A stretch of DNA of 64,000 bases, taken from Candidatus Nitrospira nitrosa. GTDB lineage: Bacteria > Nitrospirota > Nitrospiria > Nitrospirales > Nitrospiraceae. Shown piece by piece: positions 54,297 to 62,855 of this stretch. The DNA lies in the NCBI RefSeq assembly GCF_001458735.1, contig NZ_CZQA01000008.1:558001-622000 (forward strand). Reading direction: 5' to 3'. Made by a program: the position numbers and the translations under genes. The notes under the pieces were generated by a model that had not been told where the DNA came from, did no database searches, and saw nothing but the letters and a program-made list of their open reading frames with translations. Numbering within the stretch: position 1 is the first letter of the stretch; each line of letters begins with the position of its first letter.

Positions 54297-54316
54297 ACTA
54301 ATAAGGTGTTATCAGT
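54297..54316. promoter_or_regulatory. TetR-type operator palindrome
   Basis: A 20-base imperfect palindrome, actaataaggtgttatcagt (arms of 8 bases, 7 of 8 pairing), lies 24 bases upstream of the TetR start codon. It overlaps the -10 box proposed next. Confidence 0.6.
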
Positions 54317-54335
54317 TCCCTTGTGGATCTGTCAA
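54308..54335 (-). promoter_or_regulatory. Sigma70-like promoter of the TetR operon
   Basis: On the minus strand TTGACA (54330-54335) is followed after 16 bases by GATAAC (54308-54313), a good -35 and a fair -10. The operator overlaps the -10. Confidence 0.55.
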
Positions 54336-54636
54336 ATCATTCTCCATGGCAATCATGACCCGCAGATTCCCCAGTCTCCTGAAGAGCTTGAAATACTGGA
54401 GGTTCAGAAGCTGATGCTTTCCCTTTTGACAACAGAGGAGGATGGGCGTGCTAACCGGCTGGTTGAGTATGGGGATGTGTTTACGTGACGTATCGCGTCC
54501 TCTACATGGAAGAGGCTGCGCGTCGAATCGAAAAGCTGGAGGGCGCGGGCTGAAATTGGCAGACTACCGCCGTTACCTCCCCTTTTAACACCCTTGCTGA
54601 GTCGGCCACACCAGTAATAGAGTTCAAGCGCAGGCT
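54336..54636. other. Stretch between TetR and the sigma-54 activator
   Basis: About 300 bases. Plus-strand frames at 54306-54488 and 54485-54553 read as plausible protein pieces (for example SPEELEILEVQKLML), and might be a decayed gene, but I cannot name it. Confidence 0.4.
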
Positions 54637-56175
54637 CTATTCAGGGCGGGTGATACCGAATTTCTGCATCTTGGATTGGAGGGTGGTACGCTTCACCCCA
54701 AGCCGAGCGGCAGCACCGGCGGCCCCTCCGACGACCCACTTGGTCTCTTGCAAAGCACGTAGGATGTGGTCGCGTTCGGCTTCTTCAAGAGCCGTCATGG
54801 AAGAGACCGTCGACTCATTCGTTGTCTGCAGCTCACTGATTGGTACTTGTAGGTCCGTCCCTTGCGTGAGGATAACGGACCGTTCCACGAGATTTTCTAG
54901 CTCACGAACATTGCCAGGCCAGGTATAGCTAGACAGAATCTCCAGCGTCTTGGCAGGAACGGCCTGAATATTCTTTTTCATCCGACCCGCGTAGTGCTGG
55001 GTGAAATACCGGACAAGGGTCGGGATGTCTTCCCGTCGATCGCGCAAAGGAGGCATCGTGACTGGAAAGACATTGAGCCGATAGTAGAGATCGCCGCGAA
55101 ACTGTTTCGCCTCTACCATAGTCTTGAGATCCCGATTGGTCGCGGCAATCAGACGTACGTTGACTCGAACGGTCTTCGTACTGCCCAACCGCTCGAACTC
55201 TTGCTCTTGCAAAACCCTCAGCAGCTTGGATTGTAACTCCAGCGGAATCTCTCCAACCTCATCAAGAAAGATCGTGCCTTTATCGGCCAGTTCAAATCGA
55301 CCGGCTTTCTGCGTGATGGCGCCGGTAAAGGCCCCTCGCTCATGCCCAAACAGCTCGCTCTCCAGCAGGCCGGTGGGAATGGCGGCGCAATTCAACTTGA
55401 CGAACGTCCGCTCACTGCGGCCACTGAGTCGATGGATGGCCCGGGCAATGAGTTCCTTGCCGGTGCCGGTTTCGCCTTGAATCAAGACCGTCGAATCGGT
55501 CGGAGCCACAACCTCCACTTGTTTCAGCACCTGCTTGAGGGCATCGCTGTCACCGATGATATCCTCAAAGCCATGCTCGAGCCGGAGCTCTTCTTCAAGA
55601 TAGAGCTTCTCCTTGGCCAGCTTATCTTTGAGTTGGGCAATTTCCTGAAAAGCCAGCGCATTCTCCACCGCAACAGCGACCGGATTCGCCACTTGCTGCA
55701 GAAACTTTAGATCGGCTTCGCTATAGGCTTCTTTCTCCAAACTTACAAATCCAATAGCACCCAACCGATGTGCCGCCGTGGTGAGCGGCACAAAGCAGAA
55801 CGAACGTGAATGGTCTTCCTGCATGAAGCGCATCACCTTCGGCCATCGCTTTTCCTTAGCGACATCAGGCACGAGCAAGGGCTGTTGAGTTTCCCACACC
55901 ACCCCTGCCGGGGTTTCATCAATGGATTCCTCATGACCTCCCACCAGATCGGCCGGTACATTCGCCTGAACGGTATGCAACCGCATGGTGTTCTTCACTG
56001 GATCGTATAGGGAGAGCCCGACGAAATTCACTTGTACGACGCGAGGAAGGCGCTGCGCAAGCTCCCGAAAGAGATCGTCAAGATCTCGATGAGCGGAAAC
56101 GGCTTGCGCCACTTCCAGCAAGGCTTGATAGCGCTCCGCAAGATCCGCACAGACAGAAGACGGTGGTTGATTCAT
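54637..56175 (-). CDS. GAF-domain sigma-54-dependent activator
   Basis: 512 aa, FhlA/NorR-like. A GAF domain (about 20-180) senses a ligand; a coiled linker (AQLKDKLAKEKLYLEEEL) leads to the AAA+ core (about 208-440) with GETGTGKE (Walker A), GAFTGA (sigma-54 contact), DEVGEI (Walker B) and the arginine-rich RERR-like region LRDRREDIPTLV. A Fis-type helix-turn-helix ends it (GAAARLGVKRTTLQSKMQKFGI). It activates sigma-54 promoters. It is the intact relative of the pseudogene at 61.9-62.2 kb. Confidence 0.93.
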   Translation of the reverse strand: MNQPPSSVCADLAERYQALLEVAQAVSAHRDLDDLFRELAQRLPRVVQVNFVGLSLYDPVKNTMRLHTVQANVPADLVGGHEESIDETPAGVVWETQQPLLVPDVAKEKRWPKVMRFMQEDHSRSFCFVPLTTAAHRLGAIGFVSLEKEAYSEADLKFLQQVANPVAVAVENALAFQEIAQLKDKLAKEKLYLEEELRLEHGFEDIIGDSDALKQVLKQVEVVAPTDSTVLIQGETGTGKELIARAIHRLSGRSERTFVKLNCAAIPTGLLESELFGHERGAFTGAITQKAGRFELADKGTIFLDEVGEIPLELQSKLLRVLQEQEFERLGSTKTVRVNVRLIAATNRDLKTMVEAKQFRGDLYYRLNVFPVTMPPLRDRREDIPTLVRYFTQHYAGRMKKNIQAVPAKTLEILSSYTWPGNVRELENLVERSVILTQGTDLQVPISELQTTNESTVSSMTALEEAERDHILRALQETKWVVGGAAGAAARLGVKRTTLQSKMQKFGITRPE

Positions 56176-56265
56176 GCGACTCAGTATGGCGCATAATCGA
56201 AGAACGACTCAAGAGGAACCTCCTATTCGAAAGATGGCTAGAAAACGTCCTATCTCAAAACAACG

Positions 56266-56751
56266 TTAGGCGACCTTTCTCAGCGATTGATGCGAAACCG
56301 CGTCGGCTCGCTCAAGCCAGCGAGCGATGACCCCATCTAACGCCCACTTCCCTCCGCCAATGAGGACGAGTGTCGCGCTCATCGCGATGATCAGAATGTG
56401 ATACTCAAACCCTTCTCCCTGCTGCTGGCCGAACCAGTTCATGAAAAACCCCTGCGGCCAATGGACCATCGCGATCGCGCCGATCATGATCACAATGAAA
56501 CTCGCCGCCGTGAATCGGGTAAGAAATCCTGCAATCAATCCCAACCCGCCGAGCGATTCTCCGATGATGACGAGAAAGGCCACCAGCCATAGCAGCCCCA
56601 TCTTCTGAGTGAAAAACTCCATCGTTCCGTCGAAGCCGTTTCCACCGAACCAACCCAGTAATTTCTGTGCGCCGTGCGCGAAGATCACACCTCCAAGCCC
56701 AACCCGTAAAATAAGACCTGCCCACGAATCGTCCGTTTTAAAGAATGACAT
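56266..56751 (-). CDS. DoxX-family membrane protein
   Basis: 161 aa with four hydrophobic helices and the family features LILRVGLGGVIFAHGAQKLLGWFGG, FTQKMGLLWLVAFLVIIGESLGGLGLI, GFLTRFTAASFIVIMIGAI. DoxX proteins are implicated in thiol and redox stress responses. The 49-aa upstream gene ends one base before its ATG, so they are translationally coupled. Confidence 0.88.
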   Translation of the reverse strand: MSFFKTDDSWAGLILRVGLGGVIFAHGAQKLLGWFGGNGFDGTMEFFTQKMGLLWLVAFLVIIGESLGGLGLIAGFLTRFTAASFIVIMIGAIAMVHWPQGFFMNWFGQQQGEGFEYHILIIAMSATLVLIGGGKWALDGVIARWLERADAVSHQSLRKVA

Positions 56752-56752
56752 G

Positions 56753-56902
56753 TCACACCTCCCGTCGACGATTGATGGAATCGGGCGACCGCCGATAGGC
56801 AGCTACCCTCGCCCTCGTATTCTTGATCAGCAGTCTTGTCATGATGACCGGCAAGGTTGCGAGTAGGCCGTACCATAGACTCCAGAGAACCATCTCATTC
56901 AT
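56753..56902 (-). CDS. 49-aa small membrane protein coupled to doxX
   Basis: ATG 56902 with the site GGAGGTG upstream; the product MNEMVLWSLWYGLLATLPVI... has one membrane helix (about 5-27) followed by a basic tail (TRLLIKNTRARVAAYRRSP). Its TGA (56753-56755) is one base before the DoxX ATG. The strong ribosome site and the coupling make it very likely real. Function unknown. Confidence 0.7.
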   Translation of the reverse strand: MNEMVLWSLWYGLLATLPVIMTRLLIKNTRARVAAYRRSPDSINRRREV

Positions 56903-57186
56903 CACGTCACCTCCACGTATGTCTTCGTGCGATGCTGATAAGACCTAGAGCAAGGGACGTTCCAGGTCGCAGCGCCACCGAACTCATCGCCTAACACGTT
57001 GAACTCGCCGGGCAGGACAAGCTCTTTTCAATATGGATCGGTTACGCCGCCACCAATGTCACGAAACAGGGGTGACGATAGTTCGTCAGATGCCGAAGAG
57101 ATTCGGCAGAGGGGTTGAGTCATCGGGAGCCAGACGGATCGCATGGATGGAAATAGGAGATGGGTCCCGCCACTTCTTCACGATCG

Positions 57187-57507
57187 CTATTTCTCCTTCA
57201 CGTGCGGATGGGCAACAGCCCACTCATGCATCGCAAGCAAGATGGGTTCGAGGGACTGTCCTAGGGTCGAGAGGCGATATTCGACACGCGGTGGGTTCTC
57301 TAAAAAATCATGCCGTTCGACCAGACCGTCGCCTTCCAGTTCGCGCAATTGTTTGGTTAGCGTCCGATGGGTGATGCCATTGAGATCGCGTTGCAACTGG
57401 TTAAACCGCCGATCGCCTTTGAGCAACCAATAGATCACTAAGGCCTTCCAACGGCCTGAGATGAGGTCGAGTGTCTGCTCCGTCGGACAACTGATGTGCT
57501 TTGCCAT
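57187..57507 (-). CDS. HxlR-family transcription regulator
   Basis: 106 aa winged-helix: CPTEQTLDLISGRWKALVIYWLLKGDRRFNQLQRDL...ITHRTLTKQLRELEGDGLVER. Cys7 lies where redox-sensing HxlR/YodB/HypR proteins have their reactive cysteine. It is divergent from the pirin gene and likely controls it, sensing electrophiles or disulfide stress (inference). Start ATG 57507 follows GGAGG. Confidence 0.88.
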   Translation of the reverse strand: MAKHISCPTEQTLDLISGRWKALVIYWLLKGDRRFNQLQRDLNGITHRTLTKQLRELEGDGLVERHDFLENPPRVEYRLSTLGQSLEPILLAMHEWAVAHPHVKEK

Positions 57508-57531
57508 AGGCGGTATCCTCCGAGACCGTAC

Positions 57532-57559
57532 TTGAAACCTGTTGAGACGAACCTATACT
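57532..57559 (+). promoter_or_regulatory. Sigma70-like promoter of the pirin gene
   Basis: TTGAAA (57532-57537), a 16-base spacer, then TATACT (57554-57559): five of six and five of six to consensus. The pirin ATG follows 53 bases later. The same DNA is the divergent control region of the HxlR gene. Confidence 0.65.
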
Positions 57560-57612
57560 ACTTTTCGATCAGAGATGAAACGTCGAGGCGATGTCTCGAG
57601 AAAGGAGCAGCC

Positions 57613-58491
57613 ATGAAGAAGATAGCCGGCATTCTGCGAGCAGACGGGGGTCATTGGGTCGGAGACGGGTTCCCCGTCAGATCATTGTTTTCCTACCACC
57701 ATGATAGTGCGGACGTCAGCCCGTTCCTGCTGTTTGATTACGCGGGCCCGCATCGGTTCAGCCCCACCGACCAGCCGCGAGGCGTGGGGCAGCATCCTCA
57801 TCGAGGATTTGAAACCGTGACGATCGTCTATGACGGTGAAGTGGCCCATCGTGATTCGGCTGGGAACGGAGGGACGATCGGACCAGGCGACGTGCAATGG
57901 ATGACCGCGGCCCGCGGCATCATTCATGAGGAATTCCATTCGCCGAATTACAGCAAAACAGGAGGCCCCTTTCGGATGGTCCAACTGTGGGTCAATCTGC
58001 CGGCGAAGGATAAAATGAGCCCTCCCGGCTACCAGGCAATCACCAGCGCAGACATTCCGGTCGTCCCCTTAACGGGTGGAACGGCGCGTATCATCGCGGG
58101 TGAATTTCGCGGCGCCCATGGACCAGCTCGCACCTTTACACCGGTGAACCTCTGGGATGTGCGACTCGATCAAGCAACCGATCTCACGCTGGACTTTCCA
58201 GAAGGGCACAATGTCATGCTGGCGGTGCTCTCGGGAAGCGTGCTCATTAACGGGACGCAAAAGGCGAATGAGGCAGAGATCGTTCGGCTTGAGCGCGACG
58301 GAAAGGACATCACGATCCATACTGATGGCGAGGCGATCGTGCTCATTCTGACAGGCACGCCTATCGACGAACCGGTAGTGGGCTACGGCCCATTTGTCAT
58401 GAACACGCAGGAGGAAATTCGGCAAGCCGCACTTGATTTCAACAGCGGCCGCTTTGGGCAAGTCACCGCGCCGCAACCAACTGCCCGGTAA
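57613..58491 (+). CDS. Pirin-family cupin protein
   Basis: 292 aa from ATG 57613 (AAAGGAG upstream). Two cupin domains: the metal site HPHRGFETVTIV (His-x-His) with GDVQWMTAARGIIHEE (His, Glu) in the N-terminal half, and a degenerate C-terminal cupin. Pirins bind iron and include quercetinases or redox sensors; which activity applies is unknown. Its neighbour HxlR and the promoter between them suggest regulation by redox or xenobiotic stress. Confidence 0.9.
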   Translation: MKKIAGILRADGGHWVGDGFPVRSLFSYHHDSADVSPFLLFDYAGPHRFSPTDQPRGVGQHPHRGFETVTIVYDGEVAHRDSAGNGGTIGPGDVQWMTAARGIIHEEFHSPNYSKTGGPFRMVQLWVNLPAKDKMSPPGYQAITSADIPVVPLTGGTARIIAGEFRGAHGPARTFTPVNLWDVRLDQATDLTLDFPEGHNVMLAVLSGSVLINGTQKANEAEIVRLERDGKDITIHTDGEAIVLILTGTPIDEPVVGYGPFVMNTQEEIRQAALDFNSGRFGQVTAPQPTAR

Positions 58492-58550
58492 GCCTCCTGT
58501 GCCAGGATGGTGCGGAGCGGTCGGTCACGCGACGGCGCTCAATCTCCTCG

Positions 58551-58595
58551 GTGATGGCGGAGGTTTTCCATCCGATCGGAAACCTCCGCCATCAC
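58551..58595. terminator. Perfect 16-bp hairpin between convergent genes
   Basis: gtgatggcggaggttt and its exact reverse complement pair around a 13-base loop. It sits between the ends of the pirin gene (plus) and the hydrolase pseudogene (minus) and very likely stops transcription in both directions, although T-runs are weak. Confidence 0.75.
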
Positions 58596-58606
58596 GGCTC
58601 ACAGGA

Positions 58607-59581
58607 TTACTTCATATGCTTCGCGAAGAAGGCGAGAATTTTCTCAGGGTATCGTCCAAAGTAGTTGTAGCCATCCCTGAAGCGGTGGGTCATATCCTCA
58701 ACCCAGATCATCTCCTTCTCCTTACTCCCAAGCATCTCGAACGTCTTCTGCCCGTCTTCCGGGTTCTTGGTCCACGCGTCGTTCTGCACCTGAAGCGACA
58801 AGTTAGGCATGGTGACCTTCGACGCATAGAGCTGCCCGGCCATCTCGGCAGCCGGGAAAGCGCCCATCTTCAGGAGCTCTAGATCAATGAGCTCCTGATA
58901 CTGCGCAACCTTCAGCAACTCCGAAAACGCCTGAAAGACCGCCGTCATCGAAGGGACCAGCGGGCTGCACATACACGTGACGTTGGCAAAGAGTTCCGGA
59001 CGCCTGGCAATGGCATTGTACTGCGAGATGCCGCCCATGCACTGACCGTAGAGTCCGACGGTCATCTTGCTGAGCTGCGGATGATTGTCCACATACTCTT
59101 TCACGCCCACACAGTCACGCCACTCCCACTGGCCGATCCCGCAAACACCATTGTTGGCAGCACCGCTGTTGCCGTGATTGCGGAAGTCATAGGTGAGCAC
59201 ATTGTCCCCGGCCTCGATCAGATGCTTATACTGAATGACGAAGTCGATTTCGACCGCTTCAAAGTTGCTCCACGGCTCGCCGAAATGCCCGGGGAATCCC
59301 GCGCGGCACATGGGCAACGCGCGATTGAAGATGATGAGTTTATTGCTCTCCCCGCCGTTGGCCGGGATGTATCAGGCTTTAAACGGCGTGCCGTCATCCG
59401 ATAGGATCGTCAGGTCACGCCATCCCTTTAAATCATAGTCCTTCGGCGTTTTGAAGAGGAAACTGCGCGGCGTTTTGACGATGTTGGTCATCCCCTTGGC
59501 CTTCGCATAGTCTTCTTGGGAAATAGTCTTGAGGTGCTCTAAGGCCTTGTCCATTCTCTCTTTGGATATTCTCCCCATCAT
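58607..59581 (-). pseudogene. Alpha/beta hydrolase interrupted by an in-frame TGA
   Basis: Reading one frame from ATG 59581 (AGGAGGTG upstream) to the stop at 58607 gives about 324 codons of an alpha/beta hydrolase. N-terminal part GRISKERMDKALEHLKTI..., then ILSDDGTPFKA, and after the stop YIPANGGESNKLIIF and YGQCMGGISQYN, the nucleophile elbow with Cys in place of Ser (G-Q-C-M-G), as in dienelactone hydrolases. The TGA near 59374 replaces what looks like a Trp in the family (KAWYIPA). Both sides are otherwise intact, so the mutation is recent. It may be a sequencing error; no other damage was seen. Confidence 0.8.
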
Positions 59582-59918
59582 GACACCTCCTGTGATGTGA
59601 GTAACGATGCCTCCTGGCATACCCCTGCGTACACACGGAATGGAAACTCATTGAACTGGACTTGGGCTCGACTTTACCCGTAACTCTGTCTCCTTGATGA
59701 ACCATTCTCAATCGATTATGTCGACCATTTCATCCGGACTGATTTGCTGCGTCATGCGGCCGCGACGGACGAATTGATGCTCGAACGATTGCACCCCTTG
59801 CTCCATGATCGTAGCCCTGAAGACATCGCTAATGCAGGCTCGAACTGACTAACGTAATCGGCTTCTCGCCGTCCCTGTGAGCCAAGCTAAATTTTGCTCA
59901 AGATGGAGATCATCTTCC
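59582..59918. other. Intergenic stretch
   Basis: About 340 bases. A plus-strand frame at 59696-59848 reads DEPFSIDYVDHFIRTDLLRH..., perhaps a gene remnant, but it has no start or family. Otherwise nothing recognised. Confidence 0.4.
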
Positions 59919-60794
59919 TTAGCCCTGACCGACTTCTTTGAGAAGAGCCTTGGCCGCCGCCTTGCCGACATTATTGGAAGCAAAAGGACTGTCGCCCGTG
60001 ATGAGCTTTCTATCCTGATGTGTTTGGCCTGTGATGTCGCTGTTGAGAATTTCCACACCAAGTTCTTTTAGCTTTTCGCCGATGAACCACGGCAACGAGC
60101 CAGGCATGTACCCAATCTCAGGAGTCTTCTTGTCGATGGCGTCCGGGAAGACGCAAATCTTGTATCCCTTGAAGATGTAGGTGTCCTTCGATTCGCCGAC
60201 CGCCGCCGCCAGCAGTGATGCCGGGCCATGGCAGAGCGAAATAATATGCTTGTCCTTGTTCATCGCCCACTTCAGGACGGCTTTTACTTCCGAACTCTGT
60301 GGAATGCCTACCAGGGCACCGTGGCCACCGGGGATGAATACACCGATATAATGAGAGTCGTTGCCAAGATTCCGTTCGATCACGTCAGACAATTTGAGCG
60401 GGCGTTTCATTTTGTCGAGATATTCGTGGTAGATGTTCTGGACTGCCTCGTCCTCCTTCGGCAGCGCCCAGAGTTCCAGCTTGACGGGATTCCCCGACAA
60501 CGTGGCGATGTCAAAGTCGAACCCGGCTTTATGCAGGTGATACATCGGCAGCAACATCTCGACGGGATGGTTGCCGGTCGAGAACATCGTGCCGTTTTGC
60601 ATCAACAGATATCGCTCGTCTGTGGCGATAATCAGTACCTTCCATTTGCCTCCCCGGTAGGCGTTTGGGTAGTCCGTGCCGTCAAGATCGGATTTTGCTG
60701 ACGTGAATTTTCCCAACGAGTAGGGAGAAGGAAAGAAGGCGTTGTCTTCGGCCTGATCGGGAGTGGGTCGTTTGTCGAGTTCTTCGGTCGCCAT
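59919..60794 (-). CDS. hchA: Glyoxalase III / Hsp31-type DJ-1 protein
   Basis: 291 aa. DJ-1/PfpI superfamily with the HchA N-terminal extension ([18 protein letters not shown]). The nucleophile elbow [12 protein letters not shown] carries the catalytic Cys and His; [14 protein letters not shown] and the Glu in [13 protein letters not shown] are family features. It converts methylglyoxal to lactate without glutathione and may act as a chaperone. It follows the stress-related HxlR/pirin/DoxX region. Confidence 0.92.
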   Translation of the reverse strand: MATEELDKRPTPDQAEDNAFFPSPYSLGKFTSAKSDLDGTDYPNAYRGGKWKVLIIATDERYLLMQNGTMFSTGNHPVEMLLPMYHLHKAGFDFDIATLSGNPVKLELWALPKEDEAVQNIYHEYLDKMKRPLKLSDVIERNLGNDSHYIGVFIPGGHGALVGIPQSSEVKAVLKWAMNKDKHIISLCHGPASLLAAAVGESKDTYIFKGYKICVFPDAIDKKTPEIGYMPGSLPWFIGEKLKELGVEILNSDITGQTHQDRKLITGDSPFASNNVGKAAAKALLKEVGQG

Positions 60795-60925
60795 GGCTTC
60801 CTCCTTGTAATGATGTTGTGTTCAATGACGCAGCTAAACCGCATGCAACAGAAGGCGGCGTTCCATTATGCACGGATGCTCCGCTTAAAACACTAGCAAG
60901 AATCCCAGCATGAGCCACTCATCCG

Positions 60926-61352
60926 CTATGTGGATTTGAGCGAAGCCATATCGATAGAAAAGCGGTACTTCACATCGGACTTGAGAAGTCGATCGTACGC
61001 TTCGTTCACTTTATGGATAGGGATGACCTCGACATCGGCGGTGATGTTGTGTGTGCCGCAAAAATTGAGCATCTACTGGGTCTCGGGGATACCGCCGATC
61101 GGTGAGCCAGAAAGACTGCGACGCCCGAAGATGAGCCCGAAGGCTGAAAGAGCGAGGGGCTGCTCCGGCGCACCAACCAGGGTCAGGTTGCCGTCGCGGC
61201 CGAGCATGTTGAGATAGACATTGATGTCGTGCTCGGCGGAGACCGCGTCAAGAATGAAGTCGAAACTCCCGACATGTTTCTTCATCTCGCTGGCATTGCG
61301 GGAGACGACAACTTCGTCGGCGCCGAGGCGAAGCGCGTCTTCCTTCTTGTTG
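60926..61352 (-). pseudogene. Zinc-type alcohol dehydrogenase, C-terminal remnant
   Basis: Minus strand. KKEDALRLGADEVVVSRNASEM, FDFILDAVSAEHDINVYLNML, GRDGNLTLVGAPEQPLALS, and GSPIGGIPETQ match the C-terminal half of YahK/AdhA-like dehydrogenases. A TAG at 61073-61075 replaces a Glu (ETQ-E-ML), followed by [19 protein letters not shown] to the stop at 60926. The N-terminal half, with the catalytic zinc site, is missing: homology ends at about 61350. So the gene is dead by deletion and by nonsense. Confidence 0.8.
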
Positions 61353-61353
61353 A

Positions 61354-61783
61354 GTGATCTTGGCGCCGATCGTCCTTCGGGAAATATTTTACCGCCTGCT
61401 TGTAGGCGATCAAGGTATGCATCTGCGTCAGACGGCATCGGCAGGAAGTCAGAGTCAACAAATCGCTCAGGCCATCTGTTGGTTGAAGGGTAGTTTCACC
61501 AGGTCATTCCGCATCGAGGATGCTCGCCAATCATGTCAACATGAGCACCTCCACCTTTCACCATCATTTTCGAACGATGACGGTGATGAGTCCTCTCCAG
61601 TACCAAAAGTGGCTGCGCTTGAACGAGGCTCGGCGGCTGATGCTCACCGAGCAGCAGGACGCCACAAGCGCGGCCGTTCACGTGGGGTATGACAGCCCCT
61701 CTCAATTCAGCCGAGAGTACAGTCGTTTGTTCGGCGCGCCACCGTTACGCGATATAACAACCTTGCGCGAAATGACCCGTTGA
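61354..61783 (+). pseudogene. AraC-family regulator, N-terminally truncated and frameshifted
   Basis: Plus strand. The first frame reads APIVLREIFYRLLVGDQGMHL, then [10 protein letters not shown]; near 61518 it shifts to a second frame reading [19 protein letters not shown] and [19 protein letters not shown], then [18 protein letters not shown], the two AraC helix-turn-helices. The ligand-binding N-terminal part is missing. It meets the dehydrogenase remnant at about 61352, pointing away from it. Confidence 0.8.
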
Positions 61784-61910
61784 CACGTGCCCTCGCGGTT
61801 TACCAGTAGTTGCATCGCCTCCTCTCTTTCCTCATTTCGAAGAGCGCTTAGACGACTATGAAAACTGCAGAGGAAGAGAGGGACAAAGCTCCGCGCATAC
61901 GCCATCAAGC

Positions 61911-62160
61911 TTAGGGAGGGACGATACCGAGCTTTTGCATTTTGAATGGAGGGCAGTTCGCTTCAGCCCTAAGCGAACTGCTGCACCAGACGGCTCACCG
62001 CGTTCGTGTAACGCCCACAAAATTTGCCCCCGCTCGGCCTCTTCCCGCATCGGCGCAGAATTGAGAGCAAGACGAGTATCTGTCTGCAGTTCACCAATAA
62101 TGTCTTCAAACCCGTGCTTGAGGCGGAGGTCCTCTTCCAGGTAAAGTTTCTCTTTTGTTA
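61911..62160 (-). pseudogene. Sigma-54 activator remnant without AAA+ domain
   Basis: Minus strand. KEKLYLEEDLRLKHGFEDIIG runs directly into ELQTDTRLALNSAPMREEAERGQILWALHE and a Fis-type end GAAVRLGLKRTALHSK. Compared with the intact gene at 54637-56175, the piece between IIG and ELQT, i.e. the whole AAA+ domain, is missing with the frame kept. A one-base deletion (HSK-C instead of HSK-MQK) then shifts the last codons. The GAF part is absent. It is clearly a decayed paralogue. Confidence 0.82.
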
Positions 62161-62190
62161 GTGTAGTGTTTCTTTAGTCCTTTGACATTG

Positions 62191-62219
62191 GCCGTTCGCA
62201 CTGAGCTTGTCGAAGGGCA
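62191..62219. repeat. REP-like element
   Basis: gccgttcgcactgagcttgt followed by cgaagggca; the core CTTCGACAAGCTCAG (reverse strand) is the common REP-type sequence scattered in many bacterial intergenic regions. A single unit, next to the regulator remnant. Confidence 0.45.
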
Positions 62220-62355
62220 AGCGCTTTCAACTGATTCCGTTCATGCGGTGCGACGAGCTCACCCCAGAGTTCAACGGGTCGTTCCCGAGACAATCGAAAG
62301 ACTCACCACGAACGGAAGGTGAATGAATTTATGAGACACTACACTAGCTGTGCCT

Positions 62356-62592
62356 TCACAGCGTCTGGTGTGTCCCGTCGCAGTACGGGGGTGTCTTGGT
62401 CCGCTTACATTGGCACAACGCCACTTCTTTCGTTTCGTCGACCGTAAATTCCATCGGCTCGAACCCAGTCCCTTCGTGCGACCCATCACAGAACGGTTGA
62501 TCCCTCGATCGTCCACATGTACACCAGTAATAGGTACCTGCTTCCAGGGTCAGGACTGACGGCTCTTTTGCTGCCATGCGCGGTTGTCCCAT
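62356..62592 (-). CDS. Tandem CDGSH iron-sulfur protein
   Basis: 78 aa with two CDGSH-type clusters: [16 protein letters not shown] and [16 protein letters not shown], each C-x-C...C-D-G-(S/T)-H, which hold 2Fe-2S clusters by three Cys and one His. Small soluble proteins of this type take part in redox or iron-sulfur handling. It starts at ATG 62592 (GGAGGTGTAC just upstream). It stands alone. Confidence 0.92.
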   Translation of the reverse strand: MGQPRMAAKEPSVLTLEAGTYYWCTCGRSRDQPFCDGSHEGTGFEPMEFTVDETKEVALCQCKRTKTPPYCDGTHQTL

Positions 62593-62855
62593 GAGTACAC
62601 CTCCCTCTGAATGGTTGAGACTGGCTTGCGCCGCCGAGTATATCGTTTCAGGACTAACTTCGCACGTCCTCTTGAACTATTCCCTTGTGCCTGGGCCTCT
62701 CTGGACCATCCCCTCCGGACGAGAACCTCCCCCTGACAGAACGATTAATTCATCAGGGCAACGCCATGTTTCACTCTTTTTATGGTATGTACGTGGCTCC
62801 GTATCAGCCATGGGACAGCCCATATCGGGTGCCTGTTCCTTAAGGAAGGGTCACC

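Noticed and set aside
59374-59376. Selenocysteine at the TGA of the hydrolase
   Set aside because: The family position looks like Trp, and no hairpin typical of a bacterial selenocysteine element is evident after it.
59696-59848. 50-codon plus-strand frame DEPFSIDYVDHF...
   Set aside because: Reads like protein but has no start codon context or recognisable family; at most a remnant.
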